From NCBI GenBank assembly GCA_028717525.1, contig JAQUNT010000007.1:1-15069 (forward strand): a stretch of DNA of 15,069 nt, given 5' to 3'. Under the pieces are notes generated by a model that made no database searches, was not told the origin of the DNA, and saw only the letters and a list, made by a program, of their open reading frames with translations. A program made the translations under genes and the position numbers. Positions 6,751-13,618 of the stretch are shown here, one piece after another (the first letter of the stretch is position 1; the number at the start of each line of letters is the position of its first letter). The DNA comes from Elusimicrobiota bacterium. Lineage in GTDB: Bacteria > Elusimicrobiota > Elusimicrobia > UBA1565 > UBA9628.

Positions 6751-7511
6751 AGGGGCTGGGGGCGTCCGCGCCGAGCGTCCTCCGCAGCGCCGCGCTGAGC
6801 CTTATGCCCGGGCTCGCCCTCGTCTTCTGCGCCGGCCTGGCCGCGGCCTCCTTCGATCTGGCCGAGGCGGACCGCCTCTACTTCCACCGACACCAAGGGA
6901 GCAGCCTGGAGGATTCCATCGCCCTGCTGGAGAAGGGCCTGCAGGGCGCCCCGGACCAGCCCGAGCTCCTCTGGCGCCTAGGGCGCAGCCTCCTGCGCCT
7001 GGGGGAGCGCCGCGGCGCCAAGGCCGAGAAGCTCGCCGACTACACGCGCGCCGAGGCCCTGCTCAAGCGGGCCGTGGCCCTGGCCCCCCGCGACCCCCAG
7101 GCCCATTACTGGTACGGCATCGCCATGGGCCGGCGCGGGCAGGTCCGCGGGATCCTGCGCTCGCTCTTCCTCGTCGGTCCCCTGCGCCGGGAGATGCGCG
7201 CCGTGATCGAGCTCGACCCCGCCCACGGCGGCGCGCACCACGTGCTCGGCCAGATGCTGATGGACATCCCCGCCGTGGCCGGCGGGAGCAAGAAGCAGGG
7301 GGTCCGGGAGCTCGAGCGCGCCGCGGAGCTCGAGCCCGACTACTCGCCGCACTTCACGGCCCTGGCCGAGGCCTACCTCGCGGTGGGGGAGAAGGCCAAG
7401 GCCAAGGCCGCCCTCGAGCACATCGCCGCCATCCGCAGCCCGGCCGACCCCGGGGAATACGACGAGAACGTCCAGGAGGCCCGGGACCTGCTCAAGCGGC
7501 TGGAAGAGTGA
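6747..7511 (+). CDS. exported tetratricopeptide-repeat protein
   Basis: The 254-residue product has a hydrophobic N-terminal segment (about 11-35, LRSAALSLMPGLALVFCAGLAAAS) that should export or anchor it. TPR-like helix pairs follow: LEDSIALLEKGLQGAPDQPELLWRLG, LLKRAVALAPRDPQAHYWYG, the stretch EMRAVIELDPAHGGAHHVLG, and ELERAAELEPDYSPHFTALAEAYLAVGE. The segment HHVLGQMLMDIPAVAGGSKKQG recalls TPR proteins of the TatT (TRAP-transporter associated) and RMD1-like type, where a Gly-rich turn follows a helix; that is a resemblance only. No transporter gene is adjacent. It overlaps the DUF4197 gene by 4 bp, so the two proteins probably work in the same compartment. Its TGA abuts the convergent PDZ gene with no spacer. 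Confidence 0.82.
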   Translation: MKGLGASAPSVLRSAALSLMPGLALVFCAGLAAASFDLAEADRLYFHRHQGSSLEDSIALLEKGLQGAPDQPELLWRLGRSLLRLGERRGAKAEKLADYTRAEALLKRAVALAPRDPQAHYWYGIAMGRRGQVRGILRSLFLVGPLRREMRAVIELDPAHGGAHHVLGQMLMDIPAVAGGSKKQGVRELERAAELEPDYSPHFTALAEAYLAVGEKAKAKAALEHIAAIRSPADPGEYDENVQEARDLLKRLEE

Positions 7512-8975
7512 TCAGGCCCTCTTCTCGAAAGGCAGGGGCACGGGCGTCTCGACCCCGTCCTTGTAGAAGACCCCGCGCTTGAGCTCGAAGGTCACGGGCT
7601 TCTCCGCGCCGGGCTTGAGCGCCGAGGCCTTGAAGACGCTGCCGGGCGCGCCGTAGAGCGCGGCCAAGGCCTCCGCGAAGTCCATCTTCGCCGCGGCGCG
7701 GCCCGCGATGGAGGTGAGCAGGTCGCCGACGCGCAGGCCCGCCTTCTCCGCGCTGCGTCCCGGAACCACGATGCTCACCTCGAAGGCGCGGCCGCTCTCG
7801 GTCTCCTTGGTCTTGATCCAGAGCCCGGCGCCGGCCGGGTAGAACCGCGGGGGCTCGGTCACCACGACCGGCAAGTCGAGCTCCAGGCGCAGGCGCATGT
7901 CGGGGTCCAGCAGGGGGGCGCCGCGGCGCTTCCTGGCCGGCTCCGCGGCCGGCGGCTCGCCGATGACCAGGCTGCCGCCCGGGCTCACCTTGACCAAAGG
8001 CTGCTCTCCGGCCGCGTCCGTCGGGCGGGCGGAGATCGGGATGGTATGCCCGCCGGCCAGCGCGGCTTTGAAGAAATGGATGCGCACGGACCGCACGCCG
8101 TCGCTCTGGCTGGCGTGGAGGACCTTGCCCCAGACCGTGCTGCGCGGGGGCACGCAGAGGAAGTCCAGGCTCGCGTCGCTGGCCACGGCCATGGTCACTT
8201 CTCCGGTCAGGATGTCGCCCGTCGCCACGTTGCCGGACAGGCCGTCCGGGAAGCGGATCCAGAGCGCCTGCCGGGCCGGCACCGAGACCTGCAAGGACGG
8301 GGCCTGGGCCAGAGCCATCCGGGCGCTCAGCGCCGCCCTTTGCAGCAGGCGCTCCTTGACCGCGGCCTCCCGCGCGGAAAGGTCCCGGCGGCCGCGCGCG
8401 AAGGCCGGCTCCTCCGCCGGGGGCCGCGACTGCAGGTCCACCACCTGCAGTCCGCGCCGCGCCGCGGCCCAGAGCCGCAAGGCGGGGTCCCAGGCGAGCC
8501 AGGCCTGCGCGGCCTCGCCGCGCGACCGGATGGGCGTTCCGTCGAGGATGGCCAGCCGGTCTCCGGCCGCGAGGCCCATGGCCTCGGCCTCGGAGCCGGG
8601 CAGCACCGCCAGAGTCTCGGCGGAGCCCTCCCCGTCGCGCAGCACGGCTCCCAGGGCGTTGAGCGGGACCGGCGGCACGGGTCTCCGTCCCGCCGGAGCC
8701 TGCGCCGGCGGTAGGGACTTCCGTCCCGCCGGCACCGACGGAACCTCCGATACCGTCGGCGGGACTTCCGATACCGCAGGCGCCGGGGCCGGCTGCGGCT
8801 TGGGAGCAAGCGGCGCGGGCACCTTGACCGGAGCGGGCTTGGCCTGAGCGGGTCTGATTCCGGAAAGGGCGGGACGCTGGCGGATGCGCACCTTGCCCGA
8901 AGTCTTCTGCGCGGTCTGGGCGGCGGCCGGGCCCAGCAGCAGGTTGGCGGCCAACAGAGCGGTCAGGGTCTTCAT
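7512..8975 (-). CDS. exported protein with two PDZ domains and a Pro-rich linker
   Basis: 487 residues with a signal peptide (1 to about 20, ending AAAQ). Residues 35-105 form a Pro/Ala/Lys-rich linker with short repeats (AGRKSLPP / AGRRPVPP; VSEVPP / VSEVPS), like TonB-type spacers that cross the periplasm. PDZ-like domain 1 is at about 106-182 (ALGAVLRDG, VLPGSEAEAMGLAAGDRLAILDG). A middle beta-rich region (about 230-320; IRFPDGLSGNVATGDILTGEV and VPPRSTVWGKVLHA) recalls the 'gated, costly-to-reach' beta domain seen in VirB10/TrbI-like proteins, a weak likeness. PDZ domain 2 is at about 381-470 (VVPGRSAEKAGLRVGDLLTSIAG). No protease domain is present, so it is a scaffold or adaptor rather than HtrA. 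It is third in its operon, overlapping the upstream gene by 4 bp (ATGA), and has a GGAGG ribosome site 7 nt before the ATG. Confidence 0.83.
   Translation of the reverse strand: MKTLTALLAANLLLGPAAAQTAQKTSGKVRIRQRPALSGIRPAQAKPAPVKVPAPLAPKPQPAPAPAVSEVPPTVSEVPSVPAGRKSLPPAQAPAGRRPVPPVPLNALGAVLRDGEGSAETLAVLPGSEAEAMGLAAGDRLAILDGTPIRSRGEAAQAWLAWDPALRLWAAARRGLQVVDLQSRPPAEEPAFARGRRDLSAREAAVKERLLQRAALSARMALAQAPSLQVSVPARQALWIRFPDGLSGNVATGDILTGEVTMAVASDASLDFLCVPPRSTVWGKVLHASQSDGVRSVRIHFFKAALAGGHTIPISARPTDAAGEQPLVKVSPGGSLVIGEPPAAEPARKRRGAPLLDPDMRLRLELDLPVVVTEPPRFYPAGAGLWIKTKETESGRAFEVSIVVPGRSAEKAGLRVGDLLTSIAGRAAAKMDFAEALAALYGAPGSVFKASALKPGAEKPVTFELKRGVFYKDGVETPVPLPFEKRA
8684..8776. repeat. short tandem repeats coding the Pro-rich linker of the PDZ protein
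   Basis: TCCGTCCCGCCGG occurs at 8684-8696 and 8720-8732 (36 bp apart, 12 codons), and TCCGATACCG at 8746-8755 and 8767-8776 (21 bp apart, 7 codons). Both periods are multiples of three, so the linker can change length without breaking the frame. Confidence 0.55.
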
Positions 8976-11242
8976 CGCGAAGCCTCCGCGGCGGCCTTGG
9001 GTCTGATCTTGGGCTTCGGCGGGACTTCTGCGGCGGCGGGAGCCTGAGGCGCCTGGGGTCCCTGCCAGGACGCCGCCCGGCCCGTCGGCGACTGCTCCGC
9101 GGCCTGCTTGGTCTCCAGGGCCTGAGCCTGCGCCTCCAGCTTGCGCCGCTGCGCCGCCACCTCGTCGACCGCCTTGGCCAGCCCCGCGTCGGCGGGCAGG
9201 GCGGCCGCCACGGCGTCGGCCAGCACCAGCTGCTCGCCCGCGGCTTGGGCCAGCCTCTCGGCCTCCTGCCGCTGCGCGGAGAAGCAGGCGGCCGAGTCCA
9301 GCGAGCCGATGCGCGCGATGAGGGGACGCAGGATGGCCAGGCGCACCGGCGGGGACTTCTCCTCGCGGGCCGCGCGCAGGTCCTGGGCGAAGACCTCTCC
9401 CCAGAGCTCGTCGGCGCGCACGGCGGGCAGGTCCGCCTCGGCCTGGACGGCGGCCTCCGCGGTCTTGCCGCAGCGCGCGTCCGGGTCGGCGTCGAGGATG
9501 GCCAGTCCCCGGGCCAGGTCGTCGGCCGCGGAAGCGAAGGCGCAGGAGCGGCGGCGCGCGGCCGCCTGGCGGGTCAGCGCGGCGAAAGCCTGCTGGTCCG
9601 CGGCGTGGCGCGAGATGAGCGCGCGCTGCCGGCGCAGTCCGGCCAAAACGCGGTCGCAGCCGGCGGGGAGGCCGCGCGCCAGGGCCATGGCCGCCTGGGT
9701 GCGCTCGACCCGGTAGGAGCAGGCCTCGGGAGCGGCGTCGGCCGCGGCCTTCATGACCTCGATCATGAGCCGGGCCAGGGCCGCGGCGTCGCGGCCGGCC
9801 TGCTCGCGGCGGCGGCGGACCGCGGCCAGCAGGTCGCGGTACTGGGTCTTGGCGCCGGCCGTCTCCACCAAGGACTCGAGCTTGGCGTAGGCGTCCTGCG
9901 CCTCGGGGAAGGCGCAGGAGAGGGCCTGGCGGTCGGCCGCGGCGAGCTTGAGCAGGGCCAGCTCGAAGTCCTTGGCCACGGGCACGGGGATGCTGTCCGA
10001 GATGGAGTTGCCCGAGGGCGCCGAGACGACCGAGTGGAAGGTGAAGGGCTCGGAGTCCTCCAGCCGGATGCGGCGGGTGACCGGGTAGGGGCCGCCGTTG
10101 CCGCGCTTGACCGTGCGGCTCTCCACGTCGCGCAGGCCGCCGGGAGTCTCCCGGTAGGTCGTCTCCTCGACCGGCACGGTCTGCTTGGCGGGCAGGCCGT
10201 CGACCCAGTAGGCCCCGCTCAAGGTCACGACGTCGCCCAGCTCGTTCTGGTTGAGGGCCGAGGGCTTCTCCAGATGCAGCTTGGCCCAGGTCAGCTCCGG
10301 CGCCGCTGCCGCCGGGGGCGCGGCCTGGACCACGGCCTCCAGCTCGGAGACCAGCCCAGGGCTGGCGCGCAGCCGCAGCGCCACCGTCCGCAGGTCGCGC
10401 AGGTCGCGCAGGAGGGTCGTCTTCCTCTCCAGCTCGGAGACCTGGCGGCGGATGCGAACCAAGGCGTGGAAACGGCGCTGGTCCGCGAGGTAGCGCGTCA
10501 GGCTGGCGCGCAGCTCCTCCGAGAGCGCCCCGGCGCGGGCGTCATCGGCCAGGCGCGAGGAGACGTCCACCCGGTAGCGGTCCCGCATGTGGGCCGCGAG
10601 ATGGGCCGCGGCCCGGGGCTCGGCCCGCACGCCCGCCAGGACCTGGTCGAAGTAGGCCGGGGCCAGCGGTCCCGCCTCGGGGGCGATGTCGGCGCGGGTG
10701 CGCGCCGCGAAGGCCTTGCCCCAGGGGGTGTCGAAGAGGGCCGGCGCGGCGGGCGGCTCCGCGGGCCCCTCCTGGGGGCTCGAGAGCGCGAGCGCCGTCC
10801 ACTCGCGGTGGTAGGCATCCAGGGCTTCCAGCAAGGCGCGCAGGGGCGCGGTCATGAGGCTCTCGGGGGGCAGGTCGCCCAAGGCCAGGAAGGGCAGGGG
10901 CCCAGCCGGGGCCAGAGCCTGGCTGGCCTTGAGCTTCGGCAAGGCCTCGGCGAATTCCGTCACGTCCTTGGTGCGGCGCTGCAGGGCTTCCAGCGACTTC
11001 CAGACCACGACCTGCAAACGGTAAGTGCCGGGCTTCCCCTGCATGATGACGGCGCCGTGGGCCCTGAGGGCGGCGAGGCCTTCGGGCCCGAAGGCCTCGC
11101 CGAGCCATTCGCCGGGCCAGGGGGAAAGGGCCTTGGGCGCGGGGGCGGAGGCTTCCGGGGCCTCGGGTTCGGCGGCCGGGGCCGCGGCTGGCGCCGCGGC
11201 CAGCAGGAGCGGACAGAGGCAGGCGGCCAGGCGCGTCTTCAT
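8972..11242 (-). CDS. exported helical protein of unknown function with repeated Cys pairs
   Basis: I do not recognise this 756-residue protein. A signal peptide (1 to about 24) is followed by an Ala/Pro-rich spacer. Residues about 40-310 are mostly helical and include coiled-coil-like ELERKTTLLRDLRDL. Residues about 315-430 look beta-rich (GDVVTLSGAYWVDG, TRRIRLEDSEPFTFHSVV) and may be a small sandwich domain. From 435 on, helical units containing Cys recur: C443, C508 with C529 (20 residues between), C567 with C591 (23 residues between) and C653. Such spacing fits disulfide-tied helical hairpins in an exported protein. A coiled coil (690-715) and a basic Pro-rich tail (PPKPKIRPKA) end it. 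It overlaps both neighbours by 4 bp (ATGA), so it is translationally coupled to the HAMP-like protein before it and the PDZ protein after it. No ribosome site is seen at its ATG. Confidence 0.78.
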   Translation of the reverse strand: MKTRLAACLCPLLLAAAPAAAPAAEPEAPEASAPAPKALSPWPGEWLGEAFGPEGLAALRAHGAVIMQGKPGTYRLQVVVWKSLEALQRRTKDVTEFAEALPKLKASQALAPAGPLPFLALGDLPPESLMTAPLRALLEALDAYHREWTALALSSPQEGPAEPPAAPALFDTPWGKAFAARTRADIAPEAGPLAPAYFDQVLAGVRAEPRAAAHLAAHMRDRYRVDVSSRLADDARAGALSEELRASLTRYLADQRRFHALVRIRRQVSELERKTTLLRDLRDLRTVALRLRASPGLVSELEAVVQAAPPAAAAPELTWAKLHLEKPSALNQNELGDVVTLSGAYWVDGLPAKQTVPVEETTYRETPGGLRDVESRTVKRGNGGPYPVTRRIRLEDSEPFTFHSVVSAPSGNSISDSIPVPVAKDFELALLKLAAADRQALSCAFPEAQDAYAKLESLVETAGAKTQYRDLLAAVRRRREQAGRDAAALARLMIEVMKAAADAAPEACSYRVERTQAAMALARGLPAGCDRVLAGLRRQRALISRHAADQQAFAALTRQAAARRRSCAFASAADDLARGLAILDADPDARCGKTAEAAVQAEADLPAVRADELWGEVFAQDLRAAREEKSPPVRLAILRPLIARIGSLDSAACFSAQRQEAERLAQAAGEQLVLADAVAAALPADAGLAKAVDEVAAQRRKLEAQAQALETKQAAEQSPTGRAASWQGPQAPQAPAAAEVPPKPKIRPKAAAEASR
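8983..8987 (-). promoter_or_regulatory. ribosome binding site (GGAGG) of the PDZ gene
   Basis: GGAGG on the minus strand sits 7 nt before the ATG at 8975, inside the end of the upstream gene. It is the only clear Shine-Dalgarno at a gene start in the window, and it supports this start. Confidence 0.6.
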
Positions 11243-11802
11243 AGCTGGTAGTGCGCGGCCGCGGCCTCGACTCCCTTGATGACCGCCTGGGCGCAGCGCT
11301 TCGCTTCGGGCTTGCCGTCGAGCTCGGGCAAGGCGGCCTGGAGGCCCTGCGCGGCGGAGCGCAGGCCGCGCAGATCCTCGTCGAGACGCTGGCGCAGGCG
11401 CTCCTGGGCCTGCGCGAAGTCGCCCACGAGGTCCTGGTGCGTGTCCATTTTGCGGATGCGCACCGGGACGGAGAGGTTGCCGTGTCCGATGCGCGTCATG
11501 GCCGCGGAGAGCACGCGCAGGGGGCCGGCATAGCGGTGGGACCAGAGCAGAGCCAGGAGCCCGCTGGCCAACACGGAAATCAAGGAGCTGATGATGATGG
11601 GCCCGCGGATGGTGGCCCAGACCCAGTCCAGGGAATGGAAGATCTGGTGGGAGGCCTGGGACGCCTCGGCGAGGCCGTGATACACGCTGTAGGCGACCAG
11701 GAAGATGCTCGCCGCGACCAGGAGCAGGACCGTGGCCACCATCTGCAGTTGGAGAGGGGGGTCGATCCAGAAGGTGCGGCGTTTCTGGCTTGTCATGGGC
11801 AT
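11239..11802 (-). CDS. two-helix membrane protein with HAMP-like domain
   Basis: The 187-residue protein starts with a basic stretch (SQKRRTFWIDPPLQLQM), then TM1 at about 20-42 (MVATVLLLVAASIFLVAYSV), a short external loop, and TM2 at about 68-88 (PIIISSLISVLASGLLALL). A HAMP-like segment follows (about 89-140: SHRYAGPLRVLSAAMTRIGHGNLSVPV), then a helical tail. No kinase, methyl-accepting or cyclase domain is attached, so it looks like a signalling or scaffold module without output. I place the start at 11802, not at the in-frame TTG at 11838, because that TTG is part of the -35 box and TAGGAT ends 7 nt before the 11802 ATG. It is the first gene of the operon with the 756-aa and PDZ proteins. 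Confidence 0.82.
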   Translation of the reverse strand: MPMTSQKRRTFWIDPPLQLQMVATVLLLVAASIFLVAYSVYHGLAEASQASHQIFHSLDWVWATIRGPIIISSLISVLASGLLALLWSHRYAGPLRVLSAAMTRIGHGNLSVPVRIRKMDTHQDLVGDFAQAQERLRQRLDEDLRGLRSAAQGLQAALPELDGKPEAKRCAQAVIKGVEAAAAHYQL

Positions 11803-11809
11803 GGCCGGT

Positions 11810-11838
11810 ATCCTAACAAGAGAGAGAAGTATTGTCAA
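11810..11838 (-). promoter_or_regulatory. sigma70-type promoter of the HAMP/Cys-helical/PDZ operon
   Basis: On the minus strand a perfect TTGACA (11838-11833), a 17-bp spacer and TAGGAT (11815-11810) preceded by TGT (extended -10). The -10 ends 7 nt before the ATG at 11802. It starts only 20 bp past the stop of the upstream hydrolase gene. Confidence 0.8.
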
Positions 11839-11857
11839 TCGTGGACATCGGGCGGAC

Positions 11858-12745
11858 CTAAAGCGTCCGGCCGAAGAACTCGATGAGCCGACGGTCGTAC
11901 TCCGGTCCCGCGAGTTCGCGGCACTTGCCGTGCGAGGCCCCCGGGATCATCCAGAGCTCCTTGGGCTCCCGGGCCGCGGCGTAGAGCGCGCGCACGTCGT
12001 CGGGCGGCATGAGCCGGTCCTCGGCTCCGCTGATGAACAGGACCGGCCGGGGCGCCACGCCGGAGACGTAGCGCACGGGGCTGTAGCTGTCCACGTCCTC
12101 GCGGCCCACGCGCAGGCGCAGCATCCAGAGCACGATCATCATGAGCGGGAAATAGGGCACGCGCAGGTTGTTCCAGGCCCAGCGCCGGACCACCTGGCGG
12201 TAGCTCGTGAAGGGGCTCTCCATCACCACGGACTTGACCTCGGGATGCGCGGGTGCGGCCATGGCCGCCACCGCGGCGCCCATGGAAAGGCCGAAGACTC
12301 CCAGGCGCTGGAGGCGCTGGGGGCGGCTGCGGCGCAGGTAGTCCATGGCCGCGTCGAAATCCATGATTTCCAGGCAGCCGATGGTGGTGATGGTCCCTCC
12401 GCTCTCGCCGTGGGAGCGGTTGTCGAAGTAGAACAGGTTGAAGCCGCCGGCGGTATTGAGGAAATGGGTCTGGGCCAGGAGCTCGCCCTTGTTGTCGCCC
12501 CAGCCGTGGCACATGAGCAAGGTCCGCTCGTCGCCCGTGGGCGAGGGCAGGAACCAGCCCTTCAGGGTCAGGCCGTCCGAGGTGGTGAAGGAGACCTTTT
12601 CGTAGGGGAGCCCGAACTGCTCGGGGAAGACCGCCAGGGAACTCATCTTCGGGGGATAGATGATGAGGCCGGCGCCCCACCAGCCGAAGCCCAGGAACGC
12701 CGCGGCCAGGCACACGGCCGCTGCGGCGCAGACCCAGAAGATCAT
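11858..12745 (-). CDS. membrane-anchored alpha/beta hydrolase (BEM46/YqkD-like)
   Basis: 295 residues. An N-terminal hydrophobic segment (about 2-28) anchors it or directs it out of the cytoplasm, followed by IIYPP, typical of BEM46-type serine hydrolases. The fold then shows the oxyanion HGWGDNKGE (80-88), DNRSHGES (108-115), the nucleophile GLSMGA with Ser154, the acid Asp243 in SGAEDRLMPP and the catalytic His272 in GASHGKC. These hydrolases are usually of unknown substrate. The start overlaps the folK stop (ATGA at 12745-12742), so it is the last gene of the dapB operon. It is the third alpha/beta hydrolase in the window; it belongs to a different subgroup from the other two. Confidence 0.88.
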   Translation of the reverse strand: MIFWVCAAAAVCLAAAFLGFGWWGAGLIIYPPKMSSLAVFPEQFGLPYEKVSFTTSDGLTLKGWFLPSPTGDERTLLMCHGWGDNKGELLAQTHFLNTAGGFNLFYFDNRSHGESGGTITTIGCLEIMDFDAAMDYLRRSRPQRLQRLGVFGLSMGAAVAAMAAPAHPEVKSVVMESPFTSYRQVVRRWAWNNLRVPYFPLMMIVLWMLRLRVGREDVDSYSPVRYVSGVAPRPVLFISGAEDRLMPPDDVRALYAAAREPKELWMIPGASHGKCRELAGPEYDRRLIEFFGRTL

Positions 12746-13224
12746 GGCAGGGGCCCGACCTCTTGCGGGCCGGGAGCCAGGCGGCGCAGCAGCCGCGCGG
12801 CCGTGGCCCGGCCCGCCGGCCGCCAGCCCGGCGCGATGTCGCAGACCGGGGCCAGGACGAAGGCGCGCCGGGCCGCGCCGGGATGGGGCAACGAGAGCCA
12901 GCGGCTCTTGAAGCGGCGGCCCGCGTAGTCCAGGATGTCGATGTCGAGAGGCCGCGCCGACCAGCGCGGTCCCGGGCGCCGGCCGGCCAGGGCTTCGAGC
13001 CTCTTGAGCTCGACCAGCAGGCCCATGGGCGGCAGGGGCGTGCGGTAGCGCACGGCCAGGTTGAGGTAGCGCCGGCGGCTGGGGCCCAGGGGAGCCGTGT
13101 CGTAGAGGCGGGAGCGCGCCAGGACCTTCCCGCCGCGCAATCCGTCCAGGCGCAGCAAGGCGCGGCGCAGGTGGTCCCGCCGCCGGCCCAGGTTGGCGCC
13201 CAGCAGGAGCAGGCAGTCAGGCAT
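12742..13224 (-). CDS. folK: 6-hydroxymethyl-7,8-dihydropterin pyrophosphokinase (HPPK)
   Basis: This enzyme transfers pyrophosphate from ATP to hydroxymethyl-dihydropterin in folate synthesis. The 160-residue protein has the family's marks: LLLGANLGRR (6-15), YDTAPLG (41-47), YLNLAVRY (53-60), LKRLEALAGR (73-82) and RWSARPLDIDIL (87-98), whose Asp94 and Asp96 should bind the two magnesium ions, then LPHPGAARRAFVLAPVCDIAP near the end. Length matches the roughly 160 aa of other HPPKs. It is cytoplasmic. The start overlaps the end of the small membrane protein gene by 8 bp and its stop overlaps the next start, so it is translationally coupled on both sides. No other folate gene is in the window. 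Confidence 0.95.
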   Translation of the reverse strand: MPDCLLLLGANLGRRRDHLRRALLRLDGLRGGKVLARSRLYDTAPLGPSRRRYLNLAVRYRTPLPPMGLLVELKRLEALAGRRPGPRWSARPLDIDILDYAGRRFKSRWLSLPHPGAARRAFVLAPVCDIAPGWRPAGRATAARLLRRLAPGPQEVGPLP

Positions 13225-13615
13225 CGGTCTTCGGCGCTGCCCCTGTCTTCGCGGTCCGATACAGGTGGAGCAGGGCCCAGAGCGCCAGAAGGCAGAAGCC
13301 CAGCGCGCACAGGTTGCCGGCCCAGCCCGCGAAGGCGCCCATGGCGTAAGGCGCGCCTTCGTAGCCGAAGTCCTTCAGGGTCCGGGAGGTGAAGAGCACG
13401 GCCAGGCCGGCGCGCAGCTTGGTCTGCAGGCCGCCTTCATAGACCAGCAAGGTCCACAGCAGCCAATAGAGCGCTCCGATGACCGTTAGGCACGCGATGC
13501 AGACCGCGCCCAGTTGGACCGGGTCGAAGCGGGGCTCCTCCGGATCCTCCTCTCCGCTCAGGAAGGCGAGCAGCCCGTCGCGCAGACGCAGGGCCAGGCG
13601 CTTGAGCTCGGGCAT
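13217..13615 (-). CDS. small two-TM membrane protein of unknown function
   Basis: 132 residues, no recognised family. A short amphipathic N-terminus and an acidic patch (GEEDPEEP) precede TM1 at about 35-58 (QLGAVCIACLTVIGALYWLLW). An external or internal loop (about 60-92; LRAGLAVLFTSRTLKDFGYEG) leads to TM2 at about 93-119. The tail is short and polar (AKTGAAPKTDA). It lies between dapB (3 bp after its stop) and folK (8-bp overlap) and is read by the same message. Its position says nothing certain about function. No ribosome site is visible, so translation probably depends on coupling with dapB. Confidence 0.75.
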   Translation of the reverse strand: MPELKRLALRLRDGLLAFLSGEEDPEEPRFDPVQLGAVCIACLTVIGALYWLLWTLLVYEGGLQTKLRAGLAVLFTSRTLKDFGYEGAPYAMGAFAGWAGNLCALGFCLLALWALLHLYRTAKTGAAPKTDA

Positions 13616-13618
13616 CGC

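Noticed and set aside
9245..11251. 668-codon open frame on the plus strand
   Set aside because: It lies opposite the 756-aa exported protein and is made mostly of Gly, Arg, Gln and Leu with no domain pattern. Long antisense frames are expected in GC-rich coding DNA.
11835..13310. 491-codon minus-strand frame across folK and the hydrolase
   Set aside because: It is another frame of two well-supported genes and has no recognisable domain.
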